Source: Parachlorella kessleri (Eukaryota; Chlorophyta; Trebouxiophyceae; Chlorellales; Chlorellaceae). Taken from it: DNA of 10,586 nucleotides. Positions 1 to 7,013 of this stretch are shown here, in pieces. The notes below the pieces were generated by a model that saw nothing but the letters and a program-made list of their open reading frames with translations, was not told the origin of the DNA and ran no database searches. The position numbers and the translations under genes are program-made. Each line of letters begins with the position of its first letter. Position 1 is the first letter of the stretch. The stretch covers positions 1 through 10,586 of the forward strand of contig BBXU01002948.1 of NCBI GenBank assembly GCA_001598975.1, written 5' to 3'.

Positions 1-24
1 ATGGTTATGCTTTTTCCTGTGCAG

Positions 25-579
25 GCATGCAGAGCCATGTACCGCACATATATACAAAACACTTCACCGTCCTCCGCCTCCCAGATGCACGGTTGAGAAG
101 GTGGGCATGCAGGACTGGTCTGCTTTGGCCCTCTGGTAATTGGCCGTTAGTGGCGCACTTCGGTGTGCCTGGTGGTGGTGGTGGGTGGGTGAGTGAAAAG
201 GGTGGGGTGCAGAATGCTTTCGGCCTCTGGCTTGTTTGCGGTGCTGTTGGTTGGCTTTGGTCTGGGATCTCCTGTTAGGTGGCAGTGGGCGTTGGTGGGG
301 TTGAGGCGTCCAGGGAGGACGGCTTGAAAAGGGTGCTACCCAGCCCTCCCTCCATGCAGTCTCATTGGCATCAGGTGAACTAATGGGCTGGGGGGCAACA
401 AGAGAGCGTCTGGGCTGGGTAGGGTGTTTCTCTTCTCACTGTGCCTGATGGGGAGTTTGCAGGCGCATGTGCAAGGGCTATGCGCGATCGTGGGGAGGCT
501 GGCGGCAGCGTTGGCGCGGTGGTGGTTCTGTCACAAAGTAGCACCCGCACATGCTGTTGCAGACGAAGCTAAGAGCTGA
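25..579 (+). CDS. Possible last two exons of a gene entering from the left; partial
   Basis: The window opens with a strong acceptor, TGCTTTTTCCTGTGCAG, ending at 24. A candidate exon 25-100 ends GAGAAG|GTGGGC. A second acceptor, GGGGAGTTTGCAG, ends at 462 and opens a 38-codon frame (AHVQGLCAIVGRLAAALARW...ADEAKS) with a TGA at 577-579. If the join is phase 0 this reads to that stop; if phase 2 it reads MCKGYARSWGGW and ends at a TAG further upstream. I cannot choose between frames and recognise no family. A TGTAA at 907-911 could be its polyadenylation signal. A competing minus-strand ORF covers 478-822. Confidence 0.25.
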
Positions 580-906
580 GGCTTGGACCACTCTGTTACC
601 ACTGTGATGAATGAGCTGCTCAAGTTGCGTGTCGCTCTGTTCCCAAAAGGTAGAAAGCGTCGCTCCTGGGAGGTGAGGGTGCATATGAAGCTCGATAGGA
701 GACAATGCTAGGCGCTCTTTGGCATTGACCTTGGCAGACCTCCAGTAAGCGTAGTCTAGGGTACATCGTCTTATGGAAGCGGTGGCCTGTTGGTATTGGT
801 TGGTTAGGGTCTTCCTCCTCAATGGTTGCTTAAGCCGCGCCGCTGAGCTTGGTGGCGATGTGATGGGGAGTCCTCCACGGTCAGGCCGGTTTGCCTACCC
901 CAAGCA

Positions 907-911
907 TGTAA
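907..911 (+). promoter_or_regulatory. TGTAA, possible polyadenylation signal
   Basis: A plus-strand TGTAA about 330 nt past the stop at 577-579. It would fit as the 3' end of the gene entering from the left, but a five-base word can occur by chance. Confidence 0.2.
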
Positions 912-1538
912 GCAAGTTTTGTGAAGACTGTTTAGGTAATCACGGTTTGGGACTCGCTGGCCTGCCGCAACTGGGTAGCGGGTCATTGTAGGGTTGATGT
1001 GGGGCGGCGAAAGCCAGCGCTTGTGGCTAGTGCTGGAGCCAGCTGAGGATTTATTGTGTTTCCGGAGTATGCCGGAGGCAGAGCTTTGCTTGACTCAGTG
1101 AGGCATGGTTTGTGTCGGTGGAGGAGGATACCTTGCTAACTTGAGTGGCAGGTAGTGCGAAGTGGGAATAAGAGCTGGGGCACGTACTGACAGGACTTGA
1201 TGCAGAACAGCCATTAATCTGATAGGGGCCTCAACCATTTAGTGGACCAATTTCCTGGTCGTCAGCTTTATTTGGAATGCCATGTGTGCAGGCTGCCTGT
1301 CTTGTGCCTTCACTGGTGTCCAAAGACTCTCCAAGCACAATAGCAGGTCGATGACTCCCAATGACCGCAAAAATGGTGACATGCAGTTGTTCTGTCCCGG
1401 TTCTGTCCATGATCCCAGGCGGCCGGCCTTCTTACAAAGGTAACCCGTCGGACCTACAGAAGTGCGCTAGCTGCAGATGGATATGCCGCATGCGTCAACG
1501 CTTCGTTACATTGGGTGGCGGTTGGAGCACGCCGCGGC
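912..1538. other. No gene seen
   Basis: No ORF here has a paired set of good splice sites or a recognisable motif. The ORF at 1361-1555 runs into the SINE tail and is probably chance. Confidence 0.4.
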
Positions 1539-1550
1539 TGCCAAATTTCA

Positions 1551-1705
1551 AATAAATAAATAAATACGCCCAGGCCTCGCCGCCCAGCCGTAGCTGGGCG
1601 CCGAGTGATGCCCAGTGGGCACCGGCCAGGGGCGTGGGTTAAGGGAGCGCCATCGGTTGTACCTCATGGGCATGTAGCCCACAAGGTGGCCTCAGGCGCT
1701 ACCGG
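1551..1705 (-). mobile_element. SINE-like retroposon, copy 1, intergenic
   Basis: The element is about 155 bp and reads on the minus strand from CCGGTAGCGCCTGAGG to a (TATT)n tail. It is bounded by 12-nt direct repeats with one mismatch, TGCCAAATTTCA at 1539-1550 and TGCCAAACTTCA at 1706-1717, so it was probably inserted by target-primed reverse transcription. The 5' part has an A-box-like TAGCGCCTGAGG (1701-1690), a B-box-like GGTACAACCG (1663-1654) and between them a 5-bp stem with a 7-nt loop (1682-1666), as in a degenerate tRNA. Near the tail is a 7-bp hairpin, GCCCAGC-CGTA-GCTGGGC, which could be the site recognised by a partner LINE. It has no protein-coding capacity of its own. Confidence 0.75.
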
Positions 1706-1717
1706 TGCCAAACTTCA

Positions 1718-2612
1718 CTGCACCTTGATCACTTGAGCGCTTGCTTGCTCGCAGTTGTTCTAGGGTGACTGTCCACGGGATGTGATAGAAAGGAAAAAAC
1801 AGTTTGCCACTGGGTGGCTGCTGGCTGGCTGACTGGTTGTTGATGAGCCTGCCTCCTGCATTGTTGGCTACTTGCACTGTGGAAAGACCGTTGTTTGCTG
1901 TATGCACGCTTTGGGAGTTGCCCTTGACTGAACCCTGCCTTACCTTGCTGTGCCAGGGCATCCACACCTCCCCCATCTGTCAGCGTCGACCCAACTCCCA
2001 GTATCAGTCTCAGCTCCGTGTGGCCGCGGGATCCCACAGCTTGGAGGCTGTCGATGCGGTTCCCTCAGCAGCTGTTTAGAGTGTAGCAGCTGGAGATCGC
2101 CAGCAACCCGGCAGCCTTAATGCCTCGCAAGAAGTGCCGGCCCTGGTCAGCGCCGGCAGGGACCATCGCCGTGTCCTAGACATCATGGCGTCATGGCGTC
2201 AGCATGGTCGGCAGGGCCGCAAAGCAGCAGCTGCAGCACTCGAGCCCACTATCACCCGCAAGGGTTGGTGCATGGGCCTCGAAATGCACGCTCCCGGTGT
2301 AGCTCCACCGTCATATTGCAAGGCGCTCTATGCCCAGGACTGTGTATCGCCAATTAGTGGACTTTGCAACACTCGAATGTCAAAGCTGCAGTGCTTGTGT
2401 GATGCAGCCTAAGGCATGTGTTGTGCAAGGAGGCCACCAGCTGGGCGTATGCATTCATGCTCTTTGCTGGTGGGCAGCGCTTACGTTTGACGAACAGGCC
2501 CCCCCACCCCCACCCCCGCACTCCTCCGCCGCCTGCCCGCCTCCTCTTTTTCTAGGGACTGGAATGCGTTGTGCACTCACAAAGTACATGCAGCACATTG
2601 CACAAGGGACAG
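1718..2612. other. No confident gene; one possible coding stretch at about 2086-2265
   Basis: A plus-strand frame from 2080 reads through NASQEVPALVSAGRDHRRV and LDIMASWRQHGRQGRK in a way that resembles coding sequence. An AG at 2085-2086 could be an acceptor and GGTTG|GTGCAT near 2267 a donor. The frame is interrupted upstream by a TAG at 2077-2079, no partner exons are visible and I recognise no family. It could be an isolated exon, a decayed gene or chance. The overlapping minus-strand ORFs (1692-1976, 1729-2037) show nothing recognisable. A C-rich low-complexity tract lies at 2498-2520. Confidence 0.25.
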
Positions 2613-2617
2613 TTACA
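2613..2617 (-). promoter_or_regulatory. TGTAA polyadenylation signal of the protease gene
   Basis: TGTAA on the minus strand lies about 240 nt past the stop codon at 2854. It is the standard chlorophyte polyadenylation signal, and I saw no other copy between it and the stop. A C-rich tract on the plus strand (2498-2520, G-rich on the gene strand) lies just beyond it. Confidence 0.45.
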
Positions 2618-2853
2618 GTCACTCTAATAGCAAGGGGTATATTCAAGGGTTATTATGTACAGGGTTCATAAGGAAAATGTAGGGTAAGTCACTTTGTTTG
2701 GCAAGGAGGAAGGCTTCATACACATAAAGACATGGCATGCAAGCACATCCAGTGTTGCGATAGCATTGCAATTGCATATGTATATGTCACAAGTAGTTTC
2801 AGACAACTTGAACAAGTAGACACGAAACGCTGGTTGCCTTAGTGGCACACAAA

Positions 2854-3099
2854 TTATATCTTGCAAACGAGCTTGAGCGAGGAGGCCAAGTTGTCAAATG
2901 TGCCAAGAGAGGGTGAGTCAGCAGTGAGCGCCAGCTTGCGGCCGCCAAAGTTTTTAAATTCATACAGCGTCACGGTGCAGCCTGGGCTGATAGACAGGCT
3001 CGAGACCCAGTTGTCATATGTGCCCATACTGGCATAGTTTCCAGGCATGACAGATATGGCGCCGCCCCTGTATTTAGTCTTCTCAAAGAGGTTGACGCC
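2854..3099 (-). CDS. Exon 10: C-terminal beta/gamma-crystallin domain
   Basis: The acceptor TTTACAG at 3100 opens an 81-codon exon ending in CKI-stop. It holds two Greek-key motifs, VNLFEKTKYRGG...DNWVSSL and VTLYEFKNFGG...DNLASSL. Each ends in the N/D-N/D-x-x-S/T-S sequence (DNWVSS, DNLASS) that binds Ca2+ in microbial-type beta/gamma-crystallins, so both calcium sites look intact. An in-frame ATG at 3111 lies inside the intron and could be mistaken for the start of a separate small gene. Phase 0 continuity with exon 9 makes this the C-terminal domain of the protease instead. It may stabilise the protein or tether it outside the cell in a calcium-dependent way; that is inference. Confidence 0.88.
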   Translation of the reverse strand, partial: GVNLFEKTKYRGGAISVMPGNYASMGTYDNWVSSLSISPGCTVTLYEFKNFGGRKLALTADSPSLGTFDNLASSLKLVCKI

Positions 3100-6000
3100 C
3101 TGTAAAGGCACCAGCTTGTTCCAGTGCTGTCTTCATGGCATGACGCAGAAACGCCTAGCATGCGTAGGACTGCTTTGCGGCTGGAGTACCTGGCTGACCT
3201 GGTTGCAAGTTCACGCGCAGTTCTATGCATCAACAGAACTGCTGCAGCCGGCCCGCAAGCGCTATACCTTGATGTTGGCCATGACCAGGTTGTACACTGT
3301 TCTGGTAACTGTGCGGTGGTACACACGCCCATCACTGGTGCCAGCATTGACAAGAGCTCTCGTATAGTAATCCTTATCCCACACGTTAGAGCCAGACTGG
3401 CCTGGGTATGCGTCGAGGTCAGAGGGCACCACCTGCATGAGCGCTTAAGTGACCGTGTCACCATCAACACCCCATAGCTGCCGCAAGAACAAGGCGACCT
3501 ACGGATGCCTCCACATGCAAAGGTAGCACTGGCATTCCTGAGCCAATGCTATGCGGCGGGAGTTCAGGGAGGGCAACAGAGGATGTTGACTCACCCCATT
3601 GGTGTAGTCCTTCAGCCCAGAGTCTGCCCCAGAGAAAGGGGCCAGCTTGCCTGTCGTCTTCCACATAGTACCATAAGCCTTATCACCAGGGTACCTGCAA
3701 AATTTGCAAGGTGAGGACCAAGGCGAGTAGCGCTGGACCGCCAAGGTCCTACACACAAAAGCGAAGCGCGACTGCTGCCCTCTGCAATGTGGGAGCGACA
3801 TCTCCTACCATATATGTAATGTATTATCATGACACCTTCGTGCTGCGAGCATCCTGAGCACTTACCCGGCACTGGTGACGCTGTAACCCTGCTTCTTGAG
3901 GTCATACTTCAGGCCAAGCCAGCCCACCAGCTGCCCAATAGGCAGCGCCAACCGAACAACTGCAAAGTCGTATTTGTAAGCTTCCAGGGTGGAACAGGTC
4001 TCCGGACCACAGATGCCGTGGGCATTACCCCACCAAGTGGTAGCCCATAACCAAGAGAACCTGTGCACAGTCACATGGGGATGGGACAGTTGAGGCTGTG
4101 TGGGTACGAGGGTTAGGCAAAGCAAAGAGCTTTGGTGACCTAGCTGGAAGATACCGTCCGGTCAGGTAAAAGCGTGTAGCACTACACTTCATCAAGGTAT
4201 AAGTGCTAGCATGGCTCACGGGCCATTCATAGGCTGTTAACCCCTTTGCTGGCGGTGGGGTGCGTACTGTCGTGGGATGGCTACACACGAAATCTAGCTG
4301 CTCGGCCAAGCTTGCCATTGGTTGGACATATGTCGTATGCATAGCCACCAAGGGTAGCATGTATGATATTTGGGCGGCTCTGCCCTATGCATATTCTGTG
4401 CTCACTCACGCCGTTTTGTCGTTCTGGGACAGCCTCTCTGGGTAGAAGTCTAGGGCGTTGCTCCACGCGTTGGCAGAGGCATCGTACACACTGCGCAATG
4501 CCAGGCTCTTGACAATGTTTAGCAACATCTTGATATGAGATAATGGCCATCAGGAGGGGGATGAGTTCTGCCACCTCAAGGACCAGCATGATTACCAACC
4601 TAAGGTAATTGAACCAAGCAGGTGGGTAAGCCGGTGGGTAAGCCGGATCCCCCCCCCCCAAACACACCCACCCACCCACCACCCCCCACCACGACTGCGT
4701 GGCAAATCAATAAATAAATACGCCCAGGCCTCGCCGTGCAGCCGTAGCTGGGCGAAGAGTGATGCCCAGTGGGCACCGGCCAGGGGCGTGGGTTAAGGGA
4801 GCGCCATCGGTTGTACCTCACGGGCATGTAGCCCACAAGGTGGCCTCAGGCGCTACCGGCTGACTGCGTCGCACGTGCCGCCCGCCCCGGAAAACCCCTG
4901 TTGCGAGCGCAGGTTGCATCCTTTACAGACAGAATTGGTGGCATATGGAGACACAAGGCCTTGCTCTGCACCGCGTGCCACCACCCCGGGTTATGTTCCC
5001 ATACCATATGTGATGCCTTGATGCTCGTCTGTCCTTGTATCCAACCCAAGATGTCCACTTACCAATGTCCTGCAAGGAGTGAACCAGACGATGAGTTTGG
5101 ATTCTGAAGAGGTAAGTGTGCTTACGGTAGCGCGTGTGTCAGTCATACTGCACCCTTGTTAGATGTTCATTGCCTTTATTGCAGCACGCTGTCCCTCTCC
5201 CATGCTCAACATGCAGTAGCCCGGCCAAAGTTTCTCCATGTCACAGACAATAACTGCTCTCACCTGCCGTGAAGATGGCTGCTTCTTCAACGAGTGCTCC
5301 ACTGCAGGAGTAGCCTCCATCTTGAGCGGTCAAACCTTCAAATTGACCAACAGCAGAGTAAGGGTAGGTCGCTTTAGTCACTTGCACCCTCCCGTCGGCA
5401 CCCCACACCAGCAACCTTCGAGAGCTGGGCGCTAAGGTGTTGTTTGCAGGCCGGTGAGGAGGGGAATGGGCGGACGCATCCTTGGATCCCTTATCCACAG
5501 CATCTTCCCTCTTGATGTAAAGGTGGCCAGTGGGCGTGATGCGTGTTGCGAATATGGTACCCATGTACGAGGCTGACCTGCATCACGTTTGCAGGTGTAT
5601 GTCATGACATTTTTGCACCAATACATATAGAAGAGTCGGGTCAGTGTCATACCAGCGCCAACCACAGCTTTTCTGGGCAGCCTCTCCCCACAAGCCCACA
5701 CAGTGACGTATATTTCTTCTATATGTAGGCTCCTGCCAAGAAACCCGCCGAGGCCGGTCCAGCAGGTGGGCAGTGAAGCCTAGTCAAGTCACCTACAAGT
5801 ATCCCAACACTGCAACACTTGGACAGGCGCCCTGAGCCATACTCACGGTTTGCTGGCAGGGTCCACAGTGGGCACACGGAATGATGTGCTCGCAAAGTTG
5901 ACTTTGCCAATGAACTTGTATCCCTCCCCCGCAAAGTGGGTCAGGTCGTAAGAAGTCGCCGAGCCGTCAGTGTTGAGGTTCGCGGTAGCCAACTGGGTGG

Positions 6001-7013
6001 CAGCTGAAGTCTGGGCCGATTTCTTACCTACAAGCAATGCCACAACAAGACCGCCAACAGGGACCATACATAGGCGAGGTGTTTATATAGTACTGCAGTC
6101 TGGCAACACTTCAACAGTTGCACTGCGGCAGGTATCTGGCCCTTGGATGGGCCTGGCAGCCAGTTTAGGCAGATCACACATAAATGACGTGCGCACGTAT
6201 GTACTCCCTGTGTTGCCATGCTGTCATTGGAACGCCCAAGACAACGACCAGGCAGCCTACTAGTCATGCGAGGTCATAACTACGGCTAGTACTAACGCAC
6301 TAGCAGACGCACTAACAGACTCACCATTGTGGCATGCGTTCCCTTGGCTGACGACCTTGACCCCTTGGCTTTGTGCAATGCATGCATTCTGGTACACAAC
6401 ACCGTCATCCCCGCAGACCAAGCTCTTCTCCATTGAGCAGCCTGTAGCATAGGTCAGATCTAAACCCTCTTGGCACGCAACCCCACCTTCATACTCCAGC
6501 ATATAATCAACAGAACCATAACAGCGTCCAAAAACAACGAGATCCACAACCGCATGCCGCAGAATCTTACACAGCCATGCCTTCAGGTCACAATAGTCAG
6601 CACTAGTACATAGTCAGCACTGCAGTTGCCGCTGCAATCTGTTCAAAATCGTACATAGCCCAAGAATTCAAGCCCTCTCCCCCTCTCCCCCACCCCCAGC
6701 CCAGCCGCCCTCCTTCTTGCCACACAGCCTTGGTGCCGCAAGCCCAGTCCGCAATCACGTTGGTCACTGATGCCCCCGATGCACTGCTTCGGTATTGGCT
6801 GCGGCTGCCCAGCCCCCTCACAAGCAGGACCCAACCCATTATCTTGAGAAGCAGGCTGCCCCCCAGCCCTACCCACCAGCACCACCCCCACCGCCGCACT
6901 TTCCACCCAATGCACACAACCACCACCCGGCACTCACCTAGCTGACCTAGTACTGCTAGGGGAATCAGCCAGAGCGTGAGTGCAATGAAGACTTTGTTGC
7001 GGTGGTCCCGCAT
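2854..7013 (-). CDS. Secreted V8-like (S1B) serine protease with N-terminal Kazal-like region and C-terminal beta/gamma-crystallin domain; ten exons
   Basis: Exons (minus strand, high to low): 7013-6938, 6638-6325 (5' edge uncertain), 6027-5847 (or from 6003), 5424-5264, 5069-5063, 4490-4410, 4060-3866, 3694-3595, 3432-3268, 3099-2854. All introns are GT-AG and phases match from exon 2 to the stop. Exon 1 encodes a signal peptide (MRDHRNK, then a hydrophobic stretch ending LAVLG). Later parts are the Kazal-like region, a propeptide ending ASKPSRR, then the protease: GRVQVT, CSGALV, TAGHC (His, about residue 240), YDFAVVRL (Asp, about 299), GYPGDK..GTMW, and GQSGS (Ser, about 379). The last 81 residues are a crystallin domain. 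These motifs and their order are typical of glutamyl-endopeptidase-like S1B enzymes, so it probably cleaves proteins outside the cell or at the wall. Cleavage specificity cannot be read. A 17-nt duplication breaks the exon 1-2 frame unless an extra exon exists; the length of 502 residues leaves that duplication out. Confidence 0.85.
3268..4490 (-). CDS. Exons 6-9: protease core with catalytic Asp and Ser
   Basis: Exon 6 (4490-4410) encodes the VYD..W..ALDFYPERL segment after the catalytic His. Exon 7 (4060-3866) has the catalytic Asp in KYDFAVVRL, then IGQLVGWLGL. Exon 8 (3694-3595) has the rest of GYPGDKAYGTMW. Exon 9 (3432-3268) has the catalytic Ser in YPGQSGSNVWD, followed by RALVNAGTSDGRVY and a C-terminal helix-like VYNLVMANIK. 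Phases are 2, 2, 0 and 0, and each join restores a continuous frame. The donor of exon 9, AAG|GTATAG, is the weakest. The GIHxxG pocket strand of classical V8 enzymes is replaced by RALVNAG, so Glu specificity should not be assumed. Confidence 0.85.
4621..4690. repeat. 12-nt tandem repeat followed by poly-C/CCCA low-complexity tract
   Basis: Positions 4621-4644 are two exact copies of GGTGGGTAAGCC. From 4650 the plus strand runs into C and CCCA repeats to about 4690. On the minus strand, the sense strand of the surrounding intron, this gives more than four G-runs separated by short loops, so a G-quadruplex is possible in the pre-mRNA. Confidence 0.6.
4705..4861 (-). mobile_element. SINE-like retroposon, copy 2, inside intron 5 of the protease gene
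   Basis: This is a near-identical copy of the element at 1551-1705 (five substitutions in about 139 aligned bases), with its 5' end near 4861 and an (ATTT)n tail at 4705-4720. It is flanked by 12-nt direct repeats with one mismatch: GACTGCGTGGCA at 4693-4704 and GACTGCGTCGCA at 4862-4873, read as target-site duplications. It lies in the same sense as the host gene, in the 572-nt intron between the microexon and exon 6. A C-rich/CCCA tract (4650-4690) and a 12-nt tandem repeat sit just beyond its tail. Confidence 0.75.
5063..5069 (-). CDS. Exon 5: 7-nt microexon carrying the catalytic histidine
   Basis: The minus strand reads CTCCTTGCAG|GACATTG|GTAAGT. Exon 4 ends phase 1 (GCA G) and exon 6 starts with the last base of a codon (T GTG TAC GAT). 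Inserting GACATTG gives GCA G-GA CAT TG-T GTG TAC GAT, that is A-G-H-C-V-Y-D, the exact conserved TAGHCVYD block of S1B proteases. Without these seven bases the frame breaks and the histidine is lost. Both flanking splice sites are strong. Introns on either side are 194 nt (5263-5070) and 572 nt (5062-4491). Confidence 0.85.
5264..5424 (-). CDS. Exon 4: N-terminal half-barrel of the protease up to the TAG before the catalytic His
   Basis: This exon encodes SRRLLVWGADGRVQVT, TYPYSAVGQFEG, YSCSGALVEEAAIFTA and the first base of the next Gly codon. The RVQVT...YPYSAVG...CSGALV pattern is the conserved start of V8-like proteases, and the Cys of SCSGALV should pair with the Cys of AGHC. The acceptor is GCCCAG at 5425; the donor is GGCAG|GTGAGA at 5264, phase 1. 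The exon stops one codon before the catalytic His, so the active site depends on the 7-nt microexon that follows. Confidence 0.85.
5847..6027 (-). CDS. Exon 3: likely propeptide of the protease
   Basis: The exon encodes a hydrophilic Ala/Thr/Ser-containing segment (for example ATQLATANLN, DLTHFAGEGYKFIGKV, FRVPTVDPASKP) and joins in phase to exon 4, giving KPSRR just before the conserved protease start (VWGADGRVQVT). S1B proteases usually carry a propeptide here that is cut off on activation, and SRR is a plausible cleavage site; that is inference. Two acceptors give the same frame: TTGTAG at 6028 (exon from 6027) and TTCAG at 6004 (exon from 6003), which differ by eight residues. The donor is AAACC|GTGAGT at 5847, phase 2. 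Confidence 0.7.
6325..6638 (-). CDS. Exon 2: cysteine-rich Kazal-like inhibitor region
   Basis: The open frame contains C-x7-C-x6-Y-x3-C (LVCGDDGVVYQNAC) and a final GNAC, which is the Kazal serine-protease-inhibitor signature. In the short Kazal form a cysteine is expected three residues after NAC; here it is a serine (IAQSQGV), so one disulfide is probably missing. Several more cysteines lie upstream (CDLKAWLC, GRC, VACQEG). The exon ends CACAATG|GTGAGT at 6325, phase 1, matching the next exon. The 5' edge is doubtful. Acceptor GAACAG at 6639 fits exon 1 in phase, but a 12-nt repeat 17 nt apart (6593-6604 and 6610-6621) then shifts the frame. Acceptor CTAG at 6603 keeps the Kazal frame but needs a phase 2 donor. 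In this position the region may restrain the protease in cis. Confidence 0.65.
6676..6893 (-). repeat. G-rich tracts in intron 1 of the protease gene
   Basis: On the minus strand two stretches in intron 1, at about 6893-6860 and 6708-6676, each contain four or more runs of three to six G separated by one to four bases, a pattern compatible with G-quadruplexes. The low complexity argues that this stretch is intron and not exon. Confidence 0.5.
6938..7013 (-). CDS. Exon 1: signal peptide and start codon of the protease gene
   Basis: Reading from the ATG at 7013, 25 codons give a basic n-region (MRDHRNK) followed by about 16 hydrophobic residues ending ALTLWLIPLAVLG, a classic secretory signal. 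The exon ends G|GTGAGT at 6938/6937, a near-perfect donor, leaving phase 1. I chose this start because it is the only ATG upstream of the Kazal exon that gives a signal sequence and is followed at once by a strong donor. A TTTAAA at 7053-7058 lies 40 nt upstream and could act as a TATA-like element, but that is weak. Whether exon 1 joins directly to the Kazal exon is unsettled because the phases clash. Confidence 0.7.

Noticed and set aside
478..822. 114-codon minus-strand ORF
   Set aside because: It overlaps the candidate plus-strand terminal exon and has no motif or polyadenylation signal; neither call is firm.
2970..3470. 166-codon minus-strand ORF
   Set aside because: It is a shifted frame over exons 9 and 10 and the intron between them; the true frames carry the GQSGS and crystallin motifs.
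4600..4836. ORF through the SINE (RYNRWRSLNPRPWPVPTG)
   Set aside because: It is translation of the retroposon and the adjacent G-rich tract, not a host gene.
5432..5701. 89-codon minus-strand ORF inside intron 3
   Set aside because: It shows no motif, and direct joining of exon 3 to exon 4 already gives the conserved protease start.
5729..5776. Plus-strand exon-like stretch (acceptor TATATGTAG, then APAKKPAEAGPAGGQ and a stop)
   Set aside because: It lies in intron 3 of the well-supported minus-strand protease gene, and no upstream plus-strand exons join it in a consistent frame.
6067..6089. TATATAAA (6089-6082, minus) just before an ATG at 6067, suggesting a separate gene start
   Set aside because: Only about 15 nt separate the box and the ATG, too few for a TATA-driven start, and the following sequence looks like the T-rich end of intron 2.
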